A stretch of DNA of 64,000 nt, from contig NC_135220.1 in assembly GCF_052324685.1 (NCBI RefSeq), positions 24,036,823 to 24,100,822 of the forward strand, written 5' to 3'. Positions 50,001 through 64,000 of the stretch are shown piece by piece. The position numbers were made by a program, and so were the translations under genes. The stretch's first letter is position 1. Every line of letters begins with the position of its first letter. This stretch comes from Brachyhypopomus gauderio (Eukaryota > Chordata > Actinopteri > Gymnotiformes > Hypopomidae). The notes beneath the pieces were generated by a model. That model was not told where the DNA came from. It did no database searches and was given only the letters and a program-made list of their open reading frames with translations.

Positions 50001-51730
50001 GGTTTGCCTGTTCTGGAGCTGTGTATGGAGGCAGGCACAACTACGAGCCCAGAGGGCACCGAATCAGCCCTGTCTGAGGAAGAGCCAGAGATGGAGAGTC
50101 TCTTCCCCAAACCAGACTGTCTAGCTGTAGGAGGAGAACATAAAAATGACGTTGCATCTCCAGTGTCCTCTATCGGGACCACTTACTCTGTGAGTGAACT
50201 GATGTAAATGCATCATGAAAAGTGATTGAGTGCCCTCTCTTCTTTGTTAGTGTCACTCTGTGGGAGTGCTCATGTCTATATTGTGCTCATGTCTATCTTC
50301 ATGATGTGCTTTATGTGTGCATTGTAATCCCTGCTCTTTTGATTCTTAGCAAGAGCTGCTAGACCTTTATACCCTAAACCTGCACCGCATTGACAAAGAT
50401 GTCCAAAGGTGTGACAGGAACTTTTGGTATTTCACCACTTCCAACCTAGAGAAACTACGCAACATTATGTGCAGGTGAATCTGACTCTCTTGGGCTTATT
50501 CTGACCAAGAAAACAACCAGTCTTACTCTTGATGCAACACAACACTGCGAAGAGGTCACCTTTGTTCTTTTGCTTTCTTAGTTATGTTTGGCAACATCTA
50601 GATATTGGCTACGTGCAGGGCATGTGCGACTTACTTGCACCTCTGCTGGTGATTCTTGACGATGGTAAGTTCACACCAAGTGAACACCAAATAATAACGG
50701 ACAGTGAATTCCCAAAGCATGTGATAGTATTTGAGTTTTGCTAAGTGTTCACTCATTGTCTTTTTTTTATTTTTAGAGGCCCTGGCATTTAGCTGCTTTA
50801 CAGAACTCATGAAAAGAATGAACCAGAACTTCCCACATGGAGGAGCGATGGACACCCACTTTGCCAACATGCGTTCCCTCATTCAAGTAAGATTCACTTT
50901 TGTTCACTGTTTCCACACCTTTCTAGAATGGTTTATTTTCTTCATTGTTTGCATTTTTTCTAGATTCTTGACTCAGAACTCTTCGAGTTGATGCAACAGA
51001 ATGGAGATTACACCCACTTTTATTTCTGTTACCGATGGTTCCTCTTAGACTTTAAGAGAGGTAAGATCATTTGTAGTACAGAGTAGTAGTATTTTTACTA
51101 GCTATACAAATGTAGAAGTGAAAGCCAAACAAGTATGGTATTTAATTTATAATCTGAAATATCTACCAAGATATCTCACTGAATTGTCATTGGTGCTGTG
51201 AATCATGCAACACACATACACACACACTTCATGAAGCATGGAAAACTAATTTCCAGAGAATAACATCTGAGATTGCCATCTGGTTATAGATATGTTAATG
51301 TTATCATTTGTGTGCCCCTTCAAAGAAATGGTGTATAATGACGTGTTCTCCGTATGGGAAACCATCTGGGCTGCCCGGACTATCTCTTCTGGGCACTTTG
51401 TGCTCTTCATTGCGTTGGCATTGGTTGAGTTGTACAGAGATATCATCCTTGAGAACAATATGGATTTCACTGACATTATCAAGTTTTTCAATGGTAAGAC
51501 ATCTCTGAAGAGTTTCATGTTAGAATAAACCTTAAGTCGACAATCTGATCAATGGTGCATTTGTACTTGAAGCACACAATAGCTGTGTTCAGTGAGTGTT
51601 GTTGTAACGCTCCCTTCCTTCATGTCCATGGTTTCTTTCAGAAATGGCGGAGCGGCATGACGTACCAAAGCTGCTGGTGATGGCCCGTGACCTGGTCCAC
51701 AAGGTCCAGATCCTCATAGAGAACAAGTGA
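40433..51730 (+). CDS. sgsm1: SGSM1, RUN and TBC domain Rab GAP (5' end missing)
   Basis: Exons: 40433-40508, 41300-41462, 41709-41861, 41965-42032, 44071-44213, 44289-44420, 44531-44655, 44767-44834, 46182-46345, 46475-46601, 47080-47206, 47338-47402, 47492-47637, 47747-47875, 47963-48127, 48572-48643, 48726-50189, 50350-50474, 50582-50664, 50777-50886, 50964-51060, 51326-51493, 51642-51730. Together they code for 1,352 aa in one frame. The product modulates Rap and Rab signalling: an N-terminal RUN domain ([19 protein letters not shown]), a PH-like Rab-binding region ([12 protein letters not shown]), and a C-terminal TBC GAP domain with both catalytic fingers, IDKDVQR (IxxDxxR) and YVQG. 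SGSM1 is chosen over SGSM2 by [13 protein letters not shown] and the RUN sequence. The protein exceeds human SGSM1 (1,148 aa) because of one expanded exon. The first coding exon was not found. Confidence 0.95.
40981..41028. repeat. (GA)n microsatellite in an sgsm1 intron
   Basis: Twenty-four uninterrupted AG units between sgsm1 exons at 40508 and 41300. Confidence 0.95.
42083..43428 (-). mobile_element. Tc1/mariner DNA transposon, decayed
   Basis: This element lies in the sgsm1 intron between 42032 and 44071, opposite to the gene. Its ends are diverged inverted repeats of the fish Tc1 type: TGTGCTCATATGTTTAAATTC on the left and GGGTATGTAAACTTTTGATCA on the right. A minus-strand frame reads [20 protein letters not shown], the hallmark of Tc1 transposases around the last catalytic residue. 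Other pieces include [19 protein letters not shown], containing the middle Asp. The transposase is split into several frames, so the copy is dead. At about 1.35 kb it is shorter than an intact Tc1 of about 1.6 kb. Confidence 0.88.
43429..44070. other. Rest of the Tc1-bearing sgsm1 intron
   Basis: AT-rich intron DNA with a short (AT)n run at 43549-43568. A conserved-looking stretch starting GAGAGTTTCATGTGCGAGG directly beside the Tc1 end may belong to another repeat, but I cannot name it. Confidence 0.4.
44920..45037 (+). repeat. 12-bp minisatellite, left block
   Basis: About ten copies of TACTCTACAYGC (Y is C or T) in an sgsm1 intron. Copies vary almost only at the CG/TG position, as expected from methylated CpG decay or array homogenisation. 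The block stops at the 3' end of a LINE; the same repeat resumes on the far side at 46089. Confidence 0.9.
45040..46086 (-). mobile_element. L2-like LINE, 5'-truncated, inside a minisatellite
   Basis: On the minus strand, this codes for the end of a reverse transcriptase: [17 protein letters not shown] and [20 protein letters not shown], then [24 protein letters not shown] and [14 protein letters not shown]. These are typical of L2/Maui-type LINEs of fish. Two in-frame TGA stops near 45815-45860 separate the pieces, so it is inactive. The 3' end, on the left, holds the abundant fish motif GCATTTAGCAGACGCTCTTA and a tail of ACATTT repeats, as in L2-type elements. It lies in an sgsm1 intron, antisense to the gene. 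Only about 1 kb is present, as expected from truncated reverse transcription. Confidence 0.85.
46089..46133 (+). repeat. 12-bp minisatellite, right block
   Basis: Nearly four copies of the same TACTCTACAYGC unit that flanks the LINE on its left. This is the displaced half of the array. Confidence 0.85.
46979..47021 (+). repeat. GAT/GGT-type trinucleotide repeat
   Basis: A degenerate (GAT)n(GRT)n tract 60 bp before the sgsm1 exon at 47080. It is intronic under the exon model given here, although it would read as Asp/Gly if included in an mRNA. Confidence 0.6.
48726..50189 (+). CDS. sgsm1: sgsm1 expanded acidic exon
   Basis: This single 1,464-nt exon codes for 488 residues between the PH-like and TBC parts of SGSM1. 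Its ends match human SGSM1 ([13 protein letters not shown] and SPDSGHPSS at the start; [12 protein letters not shown] and [11 protein letters not shown] at the end). The middle, about 49100-49690, is rich in Glu, Lys, Asp and Ser and has no counterpart in human as far as I recall. It looks disordered: no domain, coiled coil or membrane segment is clear. The frame is fully open and spliced in phase 0 on both sides, so the expansion is coding. Confidence 0.9.
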
Positions 51731-52651
51731 TTCAACATCTTTCTCTACTTCACTTGCTGTAGTCTAATAAAAAAGACTGTGGCCTTTTTTGGCATTTCAT
51801 ATATTCACACCCAACTGTTAGATTTTGTCTTCTTCCTGGCCTCCATCGACCCTTGCTGGGAGAAGCAGGTAAAGCAGGAGCCAAAAGAACCCTTTGAATT
51901 TTTCTTGCTGGATAGTAATAACATACAATAACAAATTACACTGGGAAATGGATGTATATTATGGCAGGTTACATACAGCCCTTTCCAAAAGAATAGCCAG
52001 TTTTGTATTATATTCATATGGTCACAGTAGTGGAGGTGATAGAGTGATCCTCTACCAATTTTTTTGAAAAGCACAAAATATTGAAATCATGGTGTCTTGT
52101 TTTTATCTGTGCAAATTAGAAATAAACAATGATATCAAGAGGGGTGCTGACTATAAAAAGGCATTTATTTAATATTTCCTGTTTGTTACAAATAATATTT
52201 GCACGGAAATCTTAGTCTGTGTCTCAGTACATCTTGCTATTTTCAGGTATTATCAGAATTATATTGCAGGTGAAAAGTGATTTTTGTAATTATCAGTTAA
52301 GCTTTCAGCCCCCAGTGACTCTGTCACTCAGTGACGTGTTGAGCTGCTACACAATTATGTACCTCACTCAGCGAACCGACCTTACTCGAAAACAATCTCT
52401 ATATATCTAAAATCTCTGAGATGTGTTTATTTTTATCAGTCTTTTTGCCTTAAGTTCCTTTATTTAGGGACATGTGCAGTGAGCTTGTTGCTGATAGGTG
52501 AGTGACTGTACAGCGAAGGCAGTATGGCTCTGCATGAGAATGTGGGTTGAGTGAGGATATTGTGTGCGAGACTTGTTCATACACCACTACCGACATATAT
52601 ATAGCATTTACATGTGGTGAGTGTGTATGGGCATTTGTGTGTGGATGGTCA

Positions 52652-52763
<112 letters not shown>

Positions 52764-53540
52764 CTCTGATCTACCAGCAAGCAGAATTTTGTATGGTTGT
52801 CTCACACTTCTGGCAATGGATTCAATGTGATTGTAAGAATCTGCAAAATGCTTGTAATTCTGACCAGTTGTTTCAAGTGTCAGTGTTCTCAGCACTAACC
52901 TTCACCCATATGCCATTCCCAGTCATATCTCTGTATTACCATTTTTAATTGCTCTGTACACATAAAAAAGATAAATCACAGAAAATGAAAGATCAAACAT
53001 ATTGAATGATATAAAAAAATTAATTATTTATGAATTATATTTAAAAGTGTTATATTTGGCTTATGGAAGTGACATTTTATTTATGAGAAAAGAAATAAAG
53101 AATACCCTAGCTTATGTTGAAAGATTATACTGTATGCTTATATATTTTTATTGTAATCTGTGTAACTACATAGTATATTGTCAGAACATTGTGCCGCTAA
53201 TGATAATCTGTATTGTAATATGGAATAAATGTGAACTGTGAAGAGCAGTTGTATTCCATTTGTTTGCCTTTCTCTCTGTTTCCTAAATCATCATCTGAAT
53301 GATGTTGACATCTGAATCCTGTTTGATGCTTGAGTTCTGTGTGTTTTGAGTGATACGTTCATGCAGAAAATTTGATATGGAATATAAGGAAAATTCTATC
53401 TTCAAAAATTCGAATTATCTACATAGAATTAAATTTATATAATGTTAAAGTCTGTTGTGCATTTTTTATCAATGATCCTTTGAATGCTTGTGTTTTGCAA
53501 AGTTGTAAATTATTCTGATAAAATTCCACAACACATGAAA

Positions 53541-53709
<169 letters not shown>

Positions 53710-54049
53710 CATTTACATACATGCACACACACACATACTTTTTCAATTAACACACATAAATTAATGATCAAATAACACATACATGAATGTTTAAATTGCT
53801 TATTCAGATAACAAACATCCAGTAAGCATTATTGAGGTAACACATTGTTCTTAAGTGTATCCTAAACTTTTCTAAAATAATGTCATTATTCAATTTAGTT
53901 TGGCCTATTTATATGTTTGTTTAGTGTAAATAAAACACTGGGCAGGCCTTTATTAACTTTTTTTTATATTTGTGTAGAGGTCCAAGATACGTTAGCTTTC
54001 ACGTTTTAGCAATTTTGTTATTTATGTGATTCGCTTGTAATATTTCTTT

Positions 54050-57115
<3,066 letters not shown>

Positions 57116-58241
57116 TGTTATTTCATAAAGGAGCCGTCAGCCTCCCACACGGCCTCTTCCACCCAAGTCTGCACGGGACGTCTATCTCGGCCACACCGGT
57201 GGAACTGCCGCTAGAAAGCAAGACACTGGAAGATTTACATTTGCAAACCTTTATCAGATACAGAGAATCGGACCGATGGGTAATATATTACAGAAACTCA
57301 ATATTTAATCTTAAATTGGTGAAAAATACCATGAAAAGGTGTGTTTGGCCAAGTTCTCAGTAACCCTGTTGCTTTTGAACATGGAGGCTGTCTGTAGCAG
57401 GTGGACAGTAATGTGCACTTCTGCAATGGAATTCTTTTTGAATTACACAATAACTGGAATGTACAAGTATTCAGTATGATTCCAAAACAGGGTCATTTTG
57501 GACAGTAATGCATTTGAAGTAGTTTCATAACATTGTGGGGAAAATCTTTTTCTCATTTGTATGTTCCATAACTTCAGTGTAGCTGTACCACAAAATCATG
57601 GAAGTCGGTACATAAAAAAAAAAATCTGACTTTACTCATCTACAAAAATGACGCATTACCAGACTTTGGGAGAACAACTTCATGACTCAATGCTTTAATT
57701 GAAAAAGAAAAGAAATAAAAGCATTTTGCATAAAGCACATCTATTGCATGATACAAAAAGGGGGCACACAAGAAAATAAATGATTTAAAAAGATCTGCCT
57801 TTTATTAAAAAAAAAGAAAAAAATAAACAATTTAGAAGTTTGACCAGATTACTACAACTCCTGTCAGGACAGCTGCTTCGCCACATTTTTTTAAATAATG
57901 TTTAACATGGACAAAAGTTAACATTAGAATTGTCCTAAATGCCACAGGTTAAAAGCTCACACTGTCACTGTAACCTGGAGTCACGCATCAAGATAACTGT
58001 TCTGAAACATTGTCTCATTAAAACACTCTTCCTGGCAGTTATCAGTTTCCCAGCTGTTGTTGACCAGAAGAGGGTCTTTTTGTAATACCATTTTTGATCT
58101 TGTACAGTGATTAAGGCCTTTGGGGTTGTCTCAATGATGGAATGTAATTACAAAATTAGGGGGAGAAAAAACTTAAAAGAACATGGGGGTGACATGGGGG
58201 GTGGGGGTGACACTTCAGCAGCTCTGGCACCACATGGCTGT
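57116..58241. other. Convergent 3' UTRs of triap1 and srsf9
   Basis: The stop codons of triap1 (+) and srsf9 (-) are 1.1 kb apart. A plus-strand AATAAA near 57713 and others near 57780 could end triap1. Minus-strand signals (TTTATT) near 57797 could end srsf9. Transcripts may overlap here. No gene lies between. Confidence 0.5.
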
Positions 58242-59331
58242 TTACCGATAATGGCGTGGGGGTGGGCTGTGGTGCTGGGGTGGGGCTCGTCGTGGAGGGG
58301 GGCTATGACGAGACATATGACGTGGAGGTGAGCGGTAGCGAGGGGGCGGGGAGCCTCTGCTCTGATAGGGAGGGGTATATCGCCCACGAGACCTGGACCG
58401 GGAACGCGAACGCCCCCAGCTTGAACTCCGCTCCTCCATGACTCTGATGTAGGCAGTCTCCCCCTGTGCAACAAACAAAAGCAGCTATGGAGGGAGTACA
58501 ATAATAAATAATAATAGTAATAAAAAACATGCTTTGAAACCCAGGTGTGAATCAATCCATCCTGATCGTCCTAAACTATTCAAACGACGCCACTGACCTG
58601 GTGAGATCTGAACTCCGTGCCGTCTAGACGACGCAAAGCATACTCCATGTCTTCTCGTCTGAGGAACTCCACCACTCCTTCGCCATCCCGCTGCACGTCG
58701 GCAAAGCACACATCTCCTGCCTCCCTCATGTGATCTTTGAGATCCTGCCAACTTCCAGTAGGAGGAAGACCTGCGAGAGCAAGACCAGCACTTTGCATAC
58801 CCTACCCAATCATTTATAGCACCTACATGTGCTGAATCTGATCCAAGGGGTACGCTGAAGGCATAAAACCTACCAGTCACTATGACCCGGAATTCGGACC
58901 TGCGTGAAGGAGGTCCAAACCTTCCCCTTGGTCCTCCTCCAACAGGTCCACTAAATTTGGATCCTGAGGAACGAGGATATTCCACACGCAGCTTACAGTC
59001 TCCAAATCCATATCCATTCCTTCCATAGACGGCATCCTCCGCATCCCTATGGGAAGAGAGTACAGTGCTCCTAACTTTCTTTCTACCGAAAGACACTTGA
59101 GAAATGTCTCCTCCATGATTCTCTGAGGTCAGCCAGTCAGGGTAAAAAATGAAACAGCAGCCCTGGAACTCACCGTGGGTCCTCAAAACGAACAAAGGCA
59201 AAGGGGATGGTGCCTCGGTTATTCTTCAGCTCGATATCCCGAATTTTTCCATATTTGAAGAAGAGTTCCTCAATGTCCCTCTCCTGCACGTCCATGGGAA
59301 GGTTCCCCACATAGATCCTTCCGTCCGCCAT
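58242..59331 (-). CDS. srsf9: Serine/arginine-rich splicing factor 9
   Basis: Exons in coding order: 59331-59174, 59046-58874, 58770-58598 and 58463-58242, for 241 aa (human 221). SR proteins bind exonic enhancers and recruit the spliceosome. RRM1 starts at residue 4 (RIYVGNL for RNP2, IPFAFVRF for RNP1). A Gly-rich linker follows, then the pseudo-RRM with its invariant [17 protein letters not shown] short RS tail ends in a Pro/Arg/His-rich stretch ([20 protein letters not shown]) longer than the human tail. SRSF9 is preferred over SRSF1 because of the short RS domain, the YQSRGSP motif, and the TRIAP1 neighbour. ATG was chosen because it starts directly before RRM1. Confidence 0.95.
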
Positions 59332-60870
59332 AGCTCAAATAGGCCTAATGCAAACTGAATGGACCTGCAGCCTTCGAGGAGATACAGGGTTCCAAAAAAA
59401 GGGTGTTGAAAGACAATCCCGATTCTAGTCCGTCCTCCTAAAAATGTCTAGTCCTCCTAATTAAAACTCTAAACTCTGGGCAGAGCAGCAGTAGAAGTAC
59501 ATGATGAGTTCAAGTAACACAGCATAGGATCTCTTCAAGACCTCATCAGAGTCTGAAAACTTAAAAACACAGGATAATGAGTTATTTCTGTTAATAGAGA
59601 AAATGCATCACAAGAACTGTAATGCTACTTACTCGTGTATTTGTATGAAACACATTTGGCTTACATAGTTTCAGTATGAATCAAAGGGTCCTAGACTACA
59701 TTTAAACAGGGACCCGCAAGATTCGCTTTTTTTACCCTATCGGAGGCCTTTTTGTCGCTTTGTACACTGTATTACTGTTATAACAGGTACTGAAAAGGAG
59801 TTTAAATTTTGAAAGTCTATCTTTACAAGCTTTAAACGATAGAAAAAAACGTGAGAAACATTGATTTGGCTATCAAATCGGGATCGTGAATTGACCGGGG
59901 CTCTTTCGCACGAACTGTCGTTAACACCTTGAAATCAGGAAGCTGCTACTAGCATCTTGCTAAATCCATGTGGGTCATTCTACAGCGCCGCCAGCCACCT
60001 AGATCCCGCACGGCCAATTACTATAGTTAGCTAGCCAAATCACACAGCTAGCCCGCTAAATATAAATGGCATGTGTGGCCGTCACTTATTAGCCAGCTGT
60101 GTGTCCGAATACGGCGTGTGTCTAACTGGCCACTATCTTGTCATTCAACGAGGCCCTTCAGCTGCGTTTCTCCAACATCCGAGCAGTACGAGACAGACAG
60201 CTAGCCAGCTAAGTTGCTAAACGTGCTCTATGAGGTAGCTAGCTAGCTAACGTACGCAAATACGGCAAATAACAATTTTCACAACACGAGATGTACAATA
60301 GCTGGCTTTATTACAAATTGGGCAGGTAGGTTATATTTCGACGGCCTAAATAACCTAAATGGCCGGGTGTTGTAGTTCCTTATTTAGTAGACAACTCGCT
60401 AGCTAACTATGCTAGCTGCGTCAGCTATCACTAGCTAATGTTAGTTGCTAAGTACGGCAGCTAGTAGGAAACGGTGCCAACAATTAAATGTTTTGCCGTT
60501 TAATGCATTTGCATGTGCAATTCGGAGTCTAATCGACTCGTATAAACGTGCAGCAGCAACTAACGTCGTCAAACGACATGTCGGCTAACTGAACTAAATT
60601 AAAGCGCCTGCTAGCCAGCTACACTGCTACCGTGTCTCTTTGTTGGGACAATGCTGGTAGCTAGCTCGCTAGCTGAGAAGCGCACTCGGGTTGCTCGTGC
60701 AAACGGAGTTTAATCAAGAAACCACCGAATATGAAAGCATCTGTGTGCATTCTTGTGTACAGAATATGCAAACACGATAAATATGTTAAAAGCTTGACAT
60801 ACCTCCTGTAAATAGAAGCTAGCAGTTAACCTAAGATAAACAATCTTACTCGCTTCCTCCGGAGCAGGAA
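59332..60870 (-). other. srsf9: srsf9 5' UTR, its intron and promoter region
   Basis: Reading the minus strand, a 5' UTR exon near 60870-60803 ends in a donor (GGAG|GTATGTC). An acceptor (AAGTTTTCAG) at 59555-59553 opens an exon that runs into the start codon at 59331. The intron is about 1.25 kb and contains many GCTAGC-type tetramer repeats. The transcription start is probably near 60850-60900. This model rests on splice signals only. Confidence 0.5.
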
Positions 60871-61401
60871 GTGTCTGATGACTACTAGGGTTACTCCACC
60901 CACTTTGCCGCTCCCTCGTTTTTCAAATCAAAACCCGCCCCTTCAAGGTCAAGCGCGGGTAATTGTAATAGGCATAGATTTGTGTGTGTCTGTATATATA
61001 TCTCAGAATCATAGACTAGGCTATATACAATTTATGATGGCGTATGGTAGAGAGACAACCAATTGTCATCATCATTGGATCATACTCAGAAATATCCAAG
61101 GCACATGAGCTGGCCACCCTGGAGTCTAAATAGGAACCACAGAGAGTGGTGAAGAACAAGGCTAAACACCTGTAGGACTCTAGATCCAGAGATACATAAA
61201 CAAATAGTGGCAAACCAACCAGACATCACGACAGTAGGTAATATGCGGTAACATCAGTGGTAATAGGTGTGGCAGTCCCAAGTGATAATCCATTGAAGAG
61301 AAGGAATATGAGGAGATGGAAAAATACCAGGGACTGAAAGAGGAAATAGAATGTCAAAGGGAAAGGGTAACACACCAAGGTTGTCCAAGTGGTGATAGGA
61401 G

Positions 61402-61403
<2 letters not shown>
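60871..61403. other. Interval upstream of srsf9
   Basis: No gene was recognised between the srsf9 5' end and a long (AT)n run. A purine-rich patch lies at 61300-61370. Confidence 0.5.

Positions 61404-61493
<90 letters not shown>
61404..61493. repeat. (AT)n microsatellite
   Basis: About 45 uninterrupted AT units, the longest AT run in the window. Tyr/Ile frames across it are artefacts. Confidence 0.97.
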
Positions 61494-61495
<2 letters not shown>

Positions 61496-61574
61496 CACTC
61501 TGTTTAAGATATTATTGCACTGGCTATGTTTTAATGAGCCTTTAAAGTTATTGTATGTAGGTAAGTGTTTGATC

Positions 61575-62060
61575 AGTCCATTTTCCTGTGACCCATCCTC
61601 CCATGCAAAGAGGAGTTGTACAGTCCAATGGCATAAAGGACATGAGTCCTGCACTTGGGAAGGAGCAGTCGGTCACTAAACACACTCCTCTGGTTGCTGA
61701 TGACAGTGTTCAGAGGATGACTGGCATCGTCCATAATGCCCAGCAGCTTGTCCAAGGTCGTCTTCTCTGCCACAGTCACCAAAGAGTCCAGCTTCATGCC
61801 TACAACCGAGCCAGCCCGTCTGATCAGTCTGTTCAGCCTGGATGTGTCCTCCTAGAATATGCTGCCTCCCAGCACACCACAGTGTAGAACAGGACATTGG
61901 CAACCACAGACTGGTAAAACATCCACAGAGTTTCTTGCAGATACCAAACGATCGCAGCCTCCTCAGAAAGTACAGCCTGCTCTGTCCCTTCCTGTACAGG
62001 TGGTCGTTGTTGCAGGGCCAGTCCAGCTTGTTGTCCAGCCACAGCCCAATGACGCAAGAG
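61575..62060 (-). mobile_element. LINE reverse-transcriptase C-terminal remnant
   Basis: The minus strand holds pieces typical of fish non-LTR elements: RLYFLRRLRSFGICKK, MFYQSVVANVLFYTVVCW, AGSVVGMKLDSLVTVAEK, and SNQRSVFSDRLLLPKCRT followed by AIGLYNSSL. The pieces sit in different frames, so at least two frameshifts have accumulated and the copy is dead. It differs from the L2-like copy at 45 kb. The family is uncertain (a jockey/CR1- or Rex-like LINE). Only the 3' coding end remains. Confidence 0.75.
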
Positions 62061-62698
62061 GACGAACCAGTCGGTATATCAAAAGTGCATGTTTAAAAAA
62101 AAAGTGCATTCATTCCAATTGTTTCTAAAATTCATAGATAGGCTATTTTTTCTTTCTTGTTGAGTTGCAAAGCTTAATTGCTGTCATTGCGACATCTGGC
62201 AATGCAAACAGATATGTTATCAATGCAATGTCCCTTAGTATAAACTGCCTAGTCACTGTAAAAAACATCCTTAATCACAATGGTCTGAAAGTCCTCAGTG
62301 AGCCGATCTGTACGCCTTCTTTTGACTTCTCCAATGTACTGTACAACTGATCACATCTCTTGCAAGTAGTATAGGAGTCAACTCCCAAAGTATTGATAAC
62401 CTGTGTATGAACCGATCAACAAAATAGAAAATACAGTTTAAAATAAAACACTTGAAAATATAACATAAGGACCATCTAACATGAAGACGTTGCTAAAACA
62501 TTTCTATGAAGCGTTCATTTGAAAGATCTTAAGAATGCCATTGAAATATTTCTTGAGACATTTCTTCAGACTTTTAAAGAACATGTGTATTGTTAAGTGT
62601 TCTTCCAGTGACTAAGAACACTTAGCATCTGCATCTAGAGAACATAGATATGTAATAAAGTCAGCAATGTCTGTGGGGCAGAGGGAGGCACTTCTCCT
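62061..62698. other. Interval before the Harbinger element
   Basis: AT-rich DNA with no recognised gene, RNA or repeat. Confidence 0.5.
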
Positions 62699-64000
62699 GG
62701 GGCCTCATGTACGAACGGTGCGTACGCACAAAAACATTGCGTACGCTATGTTTCACGCAAACGGTCAGATTTACGAAATGTGATTTGAACGTGAGAAAGT
62801 GCGTACACCCACGATACTTTCACTTCAGGCGTACGCATGTTTCTAATGTGTTTTCGTGAATTAGCGACACTTAGAGGTGATGCATTGAAATTACAACTAT
62901 TAAGATAACCTTCACGCACACATTGTAGTAAGCCCTTATTGGGTAAAATAAAGTAAATTAATGAGAAAATTAAACAGTAAATTAATCAGACAATTTCACT
63001 GCTTTACTGAAATAATCATTCAACGTGTTTCCACTTAGCCTAGATTATATAAACATGCATTAAATGTTGTGCTGGTGTTCTTGGGAGATGGCAGCGTTGG
63101 CATTACTGGAAGATATTGCTAATGGCCGAATTTGCCGAGAGCGCGTTTGTCCGTGACCATTATGATTTTTTGGCCCATGATGATGACTGGCTTATAAGCC
63201 GTTTCAGACTTCCAAGAGCTGTCCTCTTGTGCTGAGTTGGGTCCAGTTTTCGAGAGAGAAACGCGAGGATTCGCGCATTGCCAGTTGAGTTCCTTTACAG
63301 GTCTGACAACGCTCGGCTTCCTGGCGACTGGCTCGTTTCAAAGAGAACTGGCAGACCGGTCGGGGATGTCCCAGTCATCTCTGAGCCGGGCCATGCCAGC
63401 TGTTTTGGATGGGATCATCTGAATGTCAGCTAGGTATATAAAGTTCCCATATGAAGCGGTTGACCAGGCAAACATTAAAGCGCAATTTGCAGCGATAGCC
63501 GGTTTCCCTAATGTAATCGGAGCGATCGGCAGCACTCACATTTCTATAAAGGCACCATCTGAGGAGGAATTTGCTTATGTGAATAGAAAGCACTTAAATC
63601 CCATAAACGTGCAAATAATCTGTGATGCAAAAATGTGCCTTACTAATGTAGTGGCACGTTGGCCTGGATCAACCCAATGATTCGTGCATCCTTAAAAACT
63701 GCATGGTTGGGATGAGATTACAAGCTAGCAGAGTGCGTGACGGATGGCTTCTTGGTAAGCAACAAAATTTAAATAAAAGCATTTGACATTTCCAGGTTAT
63801 AATAATTCATTTTAAACATGGGTAATTGTTAAATTACTTAGGAAACAGCAGCTACGTGCTCAAGACGTGGCTGATGACCCTTTGTAATCCACAGACTGAC
63901 AACGGAGCGTAGATACAATTCTCTCCATTCTCACACCCGGTCAGTCGTGGAGAGGGCGATTGGGCAGCTGAAAAGCCGGTGGCGCTGGCTGGACAGGACT
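62699..64000 (+). mobile_element. PIF/Harbinger DNA transposon, cut by window end
   Basis: The left end GGGGCCTCATGTACGAACGG is of the fish Harbinger type, and GCGTACGC subterminal repeats lie nearby (about 62720, 62739 and 62830). A HARBI1-like DDE transposase starts near 63088 (MAALALLEDIANGR) and continues as LADRSGMSQSSLSRAMPAVL, then IKAPSEEEFAYVNRK, ARWPGSTQ, RVRDGWLLG, SSYVLKTWLMT and SVVERAIGQLKSRWRWLD near the window edge. The frame is broken more than once. The first catalytic Asp, expected in GVVDCIHV of HARBI1, is Gly here (GAIGSTHI), so this copy is inactive. A GT-AG intron at 63755-63841 splits a Gly codon in the C-terminal half. The right end lies beyond the window. Confidence 0.88.

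Noticed and set aside
61226-61679. Tyr/Ile frames over an AT repeat
   Set aside because: Produced by the dinucleotide repeat.

Overview
The window is ray-finned fish (teleost) nuclear DNA. The genes are vertebrate orthologues split by GT-AG introns. The background is AT-rich with very long dinucleotide runs. The transposons are typical fish families: a Tc1/mariner copy, a PIF/Harbinger copy, an L2-like LINE ending in short TTTACA-type repeats, and palindromic MITEs. The exact species cannot be read from the sequence; an otophysan fish would fit, but this is only a guess.

Layout. About 1.6-20.3 kb holds fam222a (+): a promoter-like stretch and a possible 5' UTR exon near 1.6-2.6 kb, a small first coding exon at 9.36 kb, an 8.2 kb intron and a large GC-rich final exon at 17.6-19.0 kb. 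24.1-26.8 kb is gltp (-, five exons, 209 aa). 28.2-36.6 kb is git2 (-, 20 coding exons, about 741 aa). 38.6-39.2 kb holds an unrecognised two-exon candidate on the minus strand. 40.4-51.7 kb is sgsm1 (+, 23 coding exons found, first one missing), whose introns carry a Tc1 element and a LINE inserted into a 12-bp minisatellite. 54.2-57.1 kb is triap1 (+, two exons, with a near-perfect palindromic MITE in its intron). 58.2-59.3 kb is srsf9 (-, four coding exons, 241 aa) with a spliced 5' UTR. 61.6-62.1 kb is a LINE reverse-transcriptase remnant, and 62.7 kb to the window end is a PIF/Harbinger element cut off by the edge.

The gene set matches two blocks of human 12q24 (FAM222A-GLTP-GIT2 and TRIAP1-SRSF9) joined by SGSM1, which lies on 22q in human. 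TRPV4 and TCHP, which lie within the first block in human, and GATC, next to TRIAP1 in human, were not found. The genes do not form one pathway: lipid transfer (GLTP), Arf and Rab GTPase control (GIT2, SGSM1), mitochondrial lipid transport and survival (TRIAP1), and splicing (SRSF9).

I see no new multi-gene system. The items most worth a second look are the unrecognised small gene near 39 kb, the expanded 1,464-bp acidic exon of sgsm1, the LINE that split a minisatellite, the palindromic MITEs, and a cluster of GATA motifs in fam222a.
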